The notes under the pieces: model-generated
Databases searched by the model: none
Told to the model about the DNA's origin: nothing
Seen by the model: the letters and a program-made list of their open reading frames with translations, nothing else
Part shown: positions 60,910 through 64,000 of the stretch, piece after piece
Layout of the letters: each line of letters opens with the position of its first letter
Numbering within the stretch: position 1 is the first letter of the stretch
DNA from: Methyloprofundus sp.
GTDB lineage: Bacteria; Pseudomonadota; Gammaproteobacteria; Methylococcales; Methylomonadaceae
NCBI GenBank assembly: GCA_014859465.1
Contig: JACUUF010000006.1
Coordinates: 1 to 64,000, forward strand
Direction of reading: 5' to 3'
Length of the DNA stretch: 64,000 nucleotides
Position numbers and translations under genes: made by a program

Positions 60910-61435
60910 GCTTAGCGGCTGCCATGACAATAACATTCAGCTTAGAGATCAGTAGCGATACACCTTGCAAAATCAATAACCCAGACATTAACAATAAACA
61001 GCTCTTTAATAAAAAAACCAAAGGTAATCCACCTGAATTACGCGAACCTTCGGTAATGGCCCAAGAATCGGCGACATATTCCCAACTACTCCATAATATA
61101 AAGCCCGCTACCGGCAACAAGAGCAATAAAGTACCGAAAAAATCAATCCATGCTTGCACCATCGACGTGCATCGCTGATAAACAATATCTACACGCACAT
61201 GAGCATCATGCTTCAAGGCATACGCCGCACCCAACATAAACACCAAGCTATGCATATAAACAATCGATTCTTGTAAGGACACCCAGCTTAAATCAAACAA
61301 ATAACGCAAACCGACTATACTAAACGTAATTAAAACCATGGCGAGCGTCAGCCAGGAAACGGAACGCCCAATAAACTCATTAAGAGCATCTATCGCCTGC
61401 GCAGCTTGTTGCAAAAAAGAAAAAGGTGAGGCCAT
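60902..61435 (-). CDS. TRAP transporter small permease (DctQ family)
   Basis: 177-residue four-helix membrane protein, with IDALNEFIGRSVSWLTLAMVLITFSIVGLRYLFDLSWVSLQESIVYMHSLVFMLGAAYALKHDAHVRVDI. The start at 61435 is preferred because homology begins there; the frame is open to 61492 with a second ATG. No solute-binding DctP gene adjoins it. Confidence 0.87.
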   Translation of the reverse strand: MASPFSFLQQAAQAIDALNEFIGRSVSWLTLAMVLITFSIVGLRYLFDLSWVSLQESIVYMHSLVFMLGAAYALKHDAHVRVDIVYQRCTSMVQAWIDFFGTLLLLLPVAGFILWSSWEYVADSWAITEGSRNSGGLPLVFLLKSCLLLMSGLLILQGVSLLISKLNVIVMAAAKHG

Positions 61436-61568
61436 AATGAAGCTAAGAATCAAAGAATAACTAAAAAAAACATTATAAACCGAATAGCCCATTATCTTAA
61501 AAGATTAACCCCATTAAGAACGCACACTGTAGCTAATATTTTTTATTTATCACTCCAGGAAACAGGCC

Positions 61569-62558
61569 ATGAAAAAATTTATCAATGAAATCGATACCCT
61601 CTACACAGAAAGCCTAGAAGGATTCGCCAAAGCCCACGCCGATATTATTACACTGAATGCTGATCCCTATTTTATTAGCCGCACAGCAAGCACACGCAAA
61701 GATAAAGTAGCCATCATTTCTGGCGGTGGCTCTGGTCATGAGCCATTACATTCAGGCTTTGTCGGTAAAGGCATGTTAGATGCTGCATGTCCTGGACAAA
61801 TATTCACCTCCCCGACTCCCGACCAAATGCTTGCCGCGGCACAAGAAGTCGCTACTGATGCCGGCGTACTATTTATCGTTAAAAATTATGCCGGCGATGT
61901 CATGAACTTTGAAATTGCCGCAGAAATGCTCGAATGCCCTAATACCTCGGTATTAATTGATGATGACGTGTCTTTACCCAAAACCCATAGCACTGGACGT
62001 CGCGGTGTTGCTGGCACTTTAATTGTCGAAAAAATAGTCGGAGCTGCCGCAGAAAATGGCGCTGATTTAGCGACTTGCAAAGCTTTAGCTGAACGAGTCA
62101 ATAGCAATACTGCCTCCATGGGCGTAGCACTCAGCAGCTGTACCGTTCCCGCTTTAGGTCAACCGACTTTTGATATCAGTGAGCAAGAAATGGAAATGGG
62201 TGTCGGTATTCATGGCGAACGCGGCCATGAAACCATGCCGCTTGCTACAGCGACGGAAATCGTCAAGATCATTGCCAAAGCCATTGAAGCAGATTTAAAG
62301 CCCAAAAAAGGTCAGTCCGCCTTATTGCATATTAATGGTCTAGGCGCTACGCCATTAATGGAACAATATTTGATTTATGATTTAGCAGAAAAATTCTGGC
62401 AACAACGCGGTATCAAGATCACCCGCTCTTTAGTCGGTAACTATACAACATCTCTGGATATGGCTGGGGTATCAATCACCTTAACTTTATTAGATGATGA
62501 AATGACGCAATTATGGGATGCGCCCGTGCATACTCCTCATTTACGCTGGGGCTGTTAA
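61569..62558 (+). CDS. dhaK: Dihydroxyacetone kinase subunit DhaK-like
   Basis: 329-residue DhaK-type protein binding dihydroxyacetone covalently through the His in GIHGERG. It starts MKKFINEID, with ISGGGSGHEPLHSGFVGKGMLDAACPGQIFTSP and KNYAGDVMNFEIAAEM. DhaK normally works with an ATP-binding DhaL (and DhaM). No DhaL gene follows in the window, so the partner must be elsewhere or the protein acts alone. It is preceded by AGGAAACAGG near the start. Confidence 0.9.
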   Translation: MKKFINEIDTLYTESLEGFAKAHADIITLNADPYFISRTASTRKDKVAIISGGGSGHEPLHSGFVGKGMLDAACPGQIFTSPTPDQMLAAAQEVATDAGVLFIVKNYAGDVMNFEIAAEMLECPNTSVLIDDDVSLPKTHSTGRRGVAGTLIVEKIVGAAAENGADLATCKALAERVNSNTASMGVALSSCTVPALGQPTFDISEQEMEMGVGIHGERGHETMPLATATEIVKIIAKAIEADLKPKKGQSALLHINGLGATPLMEQYLIYDLAEKFWQQRGIKITRSLVGNYTTSLDMAGVSITLTLLDDEMTQLWDAPVHTPHLRWGC

Positions 62559-62616
62559 CTCTAGCGGGTAATTAAAATGACGCATTAGTCGTTTTTGACC
62601 GCCTCCCCGCCCTAAA

Positions 62617-62863
62617 GGCATCGCTATCTACACAAGTCTAAAGCCTTCTCCTGAGGGACAAACGCGCAAGGATTGGGTTTGCATTTACCCAAAGGGGGTT
62701 GGCCAGGGATAGCCCAACATGATTAGCTTGGATGGATGAAGGAAAATAGATAAAGCCTTGATTTTATTGCCCTCACTCCAACTCTCTCTAGCAGGAGAGG
62801 GAGCAACTTCACTGGTTAATTTATTGTCTTTAAAAGTATAAAAGTTGTGTAGATACCTATGCC
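62617..62863. repeat. Repeat region bounded by 19-bp imperfect inverted ends
   Basis: The non-coding gap after dhaK. GGCATCGCTATCTACACAA at 62617-62635 is matched in inverted orientation by GGCATAGGTATCTACACAA (minus strand, 62845-62863), 16 of 19 identical. The left end with its flank (62617-62651) recurs in part at 28650-28678. Such inverted ends about 250 nt apart look like a miniature inverted-repeat element. The right end overlaps the 3' end of the roxA-like gene, whose stop lies at 62857-62859. No transposase gene. Confidence 0.5.
62767..62806. repeat. REP-like palindrome
   Basis: A 40-nt imperfect palindrome with ends TTGC...GCAA and an inner CTCTC/GAGAG stem. This is the widespread 'CCCTCAC...GAGAGGG' class of extragenic repeat. 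It lies inside the larger repeat region after dhaK. Confidence 0.6.
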
Positions 62864-64000
62864 CAAAACCAGCCACCCTCGGCAATCAGCTGGCATAATA
62901 ACAAAGCCGACGACTGATTTTTAAGTATCTCTTGCCAATCACTGTTAGTTAAAATGGCCTGTTCAGTTAATAACGGCAAATACTTAACGCCCTGCACATC
63001 AACTTCATAAACCTCACCAGACATATATAACTGACCACTGATTACATTGGCAGACCAAGCAAAACGAAAATACGGATTCCTCTGTAATATCTCGCCTTGC
63101 TCAAATAGGGCATGCACCTGGTCAACCTCCTCTAGTTCAGTTGCCGCTTCAGTCGCTAGGGCAGCCAAACTAGGCTTTGTCTCGGTAACCATTTTACCTA
63201 ACACGCGCGCTAAAATAGGCTCTGCATCATCAATCGCCTGATGTAACATTTGTTTCAAACGGACCAGCGCTTGCGCATCAATTTCACTGCTGTGTTTATT
63301 TAATAACAAATCAGGATCACTGTATTCAGCTTTACCTAGTTGCCGCTCAAGTAAATTATTAACCACAGCATCCAGCATTTCAACTTGAGTCGGCGCACGA
63401 AATCCGATAGAAAAAGTCATGCAATCATTGAGTGCAACACCATGATGCGCAAAATGCGGCGGTAGATATAGCATATCGCCTGGCTGCAAATCCCAGGTTT
63501 GCTCAACTGTAAATTCGGCTAATATTTGTAAGCCTAAACCATCGACTAACTTGGCCTCACGAATAGGCTGGCCACCAATTTGCCAGCGGCGCGCGCCCAT
63601 GGCTTGCAATAAAAACACATCATAGCCATCGGTATGTGGGCCTACCGTACCAAACTCTGGTGCGTAACTAATCATTAAATCATCCCGTCGCCAATCGGGA
63701 ATAAAACGAAACGGTTCAAGTAAATATTGCAATTCTGGCAAATGTTTATCGACATCTTGCACCAGTACCGTCCAATGTGTTGCTGGCAAGCGCGCAAAAT
63801 CATCCTCAGTTAATGGCCCACAAGTCACTTGCCAAGAGTTATCATCTTGGCCATGCTCTTCGATCAAGCGTGATTCAATGTCCTCTTCACAGGCTAAACC
63901 GGCCAACTCTTCTGGGCTAATAGGCGAGACGAAATCTGTAAACGCCTGACGTATCAATAATGGTTTTTTCTGCCAGTATTGCTCTAAAAACTGCTGCTGA
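62857..64000 (-). CDS. roxA: 50S L16 arginine hydroxylase-type 2-oxoglutarate oxygenase (partial)
   Basis: JmjC-family oxygenase of the YcfD/RoxA group, which hydroxylates an arginine of ribosomal protein L16. The iron ligands are HTD in GPHTDGYD and His in PPHFAHHGVALN. DDLMISYAPEFGTVGPHTDGYDVFLLQAMGARRW is typical. The frame continues off the right edge; the last visible codons read QQQFLEQYWQKKPLLIRQAF, so the 5' end lies beyond 64000. About 380 residues are visible. Confidence 0.88.
   Translation of the reverse strand, partial: QQQFLEQYWQKKPLLIRQAFTDFVSPISPEELAGLACEEDIESRLIEEHGQDDNSWQVTCGPLTEDDFARLPATHWTVLVQDVDKHLPELQYLLEPFRFIPDWRRDDLMISYAPEFGTVGPHTDGYDVFLLQAMGARRWQIGGQPIREAKLVDGLGLQILAEFTVEQTWDLQPGDMLYLPPHFAHHGVALNDCMTFSIGFRAPTQVEMLDAVVNNLLERQLGKAEYSDPDLLLNKHSSEIDAQALVRLKQMLHQAIDDAEPILARVLGKMVTETKPSLAALATEAATELEEVDQVHALFEQGEILQRNPYFRFAWSANVISGQLYMSGEVYEVDVQGVKYLPLLTEQAILTNSDWQEILKNQSSALLLCQLIAEGGWFWA

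Overview
The window is a typical chromosome segment of a gammaproteobacterium, most likely a methylotroph or methanotroph of the Methylococcales type. The evidence is a complete pqqABCDE cluster with a textbook PqqA precursor, a copper-type P1B ATPase cluster, and several classic gammaproteobacterial gene orders: dusB-fis-purH-purD, rpsU-yqeY-dnaG-rpoD next to divergent tsaD, plsY/folB/folK, and lptM-lysA-dapF-DUF484-xerC. No methane or methanol oxidation gene lies in the window, so the lifestyle is inferred from PQQ synthesis and copper handling. No CRISPR array, prophage or intact insertion sequence was seen.

Layout. 1-8.4 kb: rlmI, then a metal-transport cluster (two small membrane proteins, a 55-residue four-cysteine protein, an HMA-like membrane protein, a Cu(+) P1B-1 ATPase and a SafE/DsbD-like membrane protein) with a sigma-54 type promoter sequence in front, then an EcsC-family gene. 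7.4-13 kb: dusB-fis, purH, purD and a DUF3422 gene. 13.1-15.3 kb: groEL/groES under a sigma-70 promoter with a perfect CIRCE operator. 15.3-19.8 kb: moeB, an unrecognised 44-residue membrane protein, and pqqA-terminator-pqqBCDE. 19.8-22.5 kb: a HepT/MntA toxin-antitoxin pair, an AT-rich dGTPase and a DksA-like regulator. 22.7-26.5 kb: an opgC-like acyltransferase and a GH17-GT2 glucan synthase. 27-30.6 kb: ubiX, a proline iminopeptidase, cobO and cbiA. 30.7-38.7 kb: tex, a SIMPL protein, tadA, guaA, guaB, rubredoxin and a TauE/SafE permease. 38.7-45.9 kb: cca, yajQ, a CPBP protease, rsmE, metF, ahcY, metK and tRNA-Ile2(CAU). 45.9-54.6 kb: the macromolecular-synthesis operon, tsaD, plsY, folB/folK, a FolM-like reductase and a decayed dinB. 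54.3-62.6 kb: DUF4389 and DUF2333 genes, xerC, DUF484, dapF, lysA, lptM, TRAP permeases and dhaK. The window ends inside a roxA-type 2-oxoglutarate oxygenase gene.

How the genes work together. Most of the segment is housekeeping: purine and GMP synthesis, the SAM/SAH/methylene-THF cycle, folate and lysine synthesis, tRNA and rRNA modification, and replication and transcription initiation. The accessory content is limited but of interest: the metal cluster, the toxin-antitoxin/dGTPase insertion after pqqE, the periplasmic glucan pair, palindromic REP-like repeats in several gaps, and the dinB pseudogene. Four small genes were read directly from the sequence and are easily missed: a 55-aa metal-site protein, a 44-aa membrane protein, PqqA (24 aa) and LptM (39 aa).
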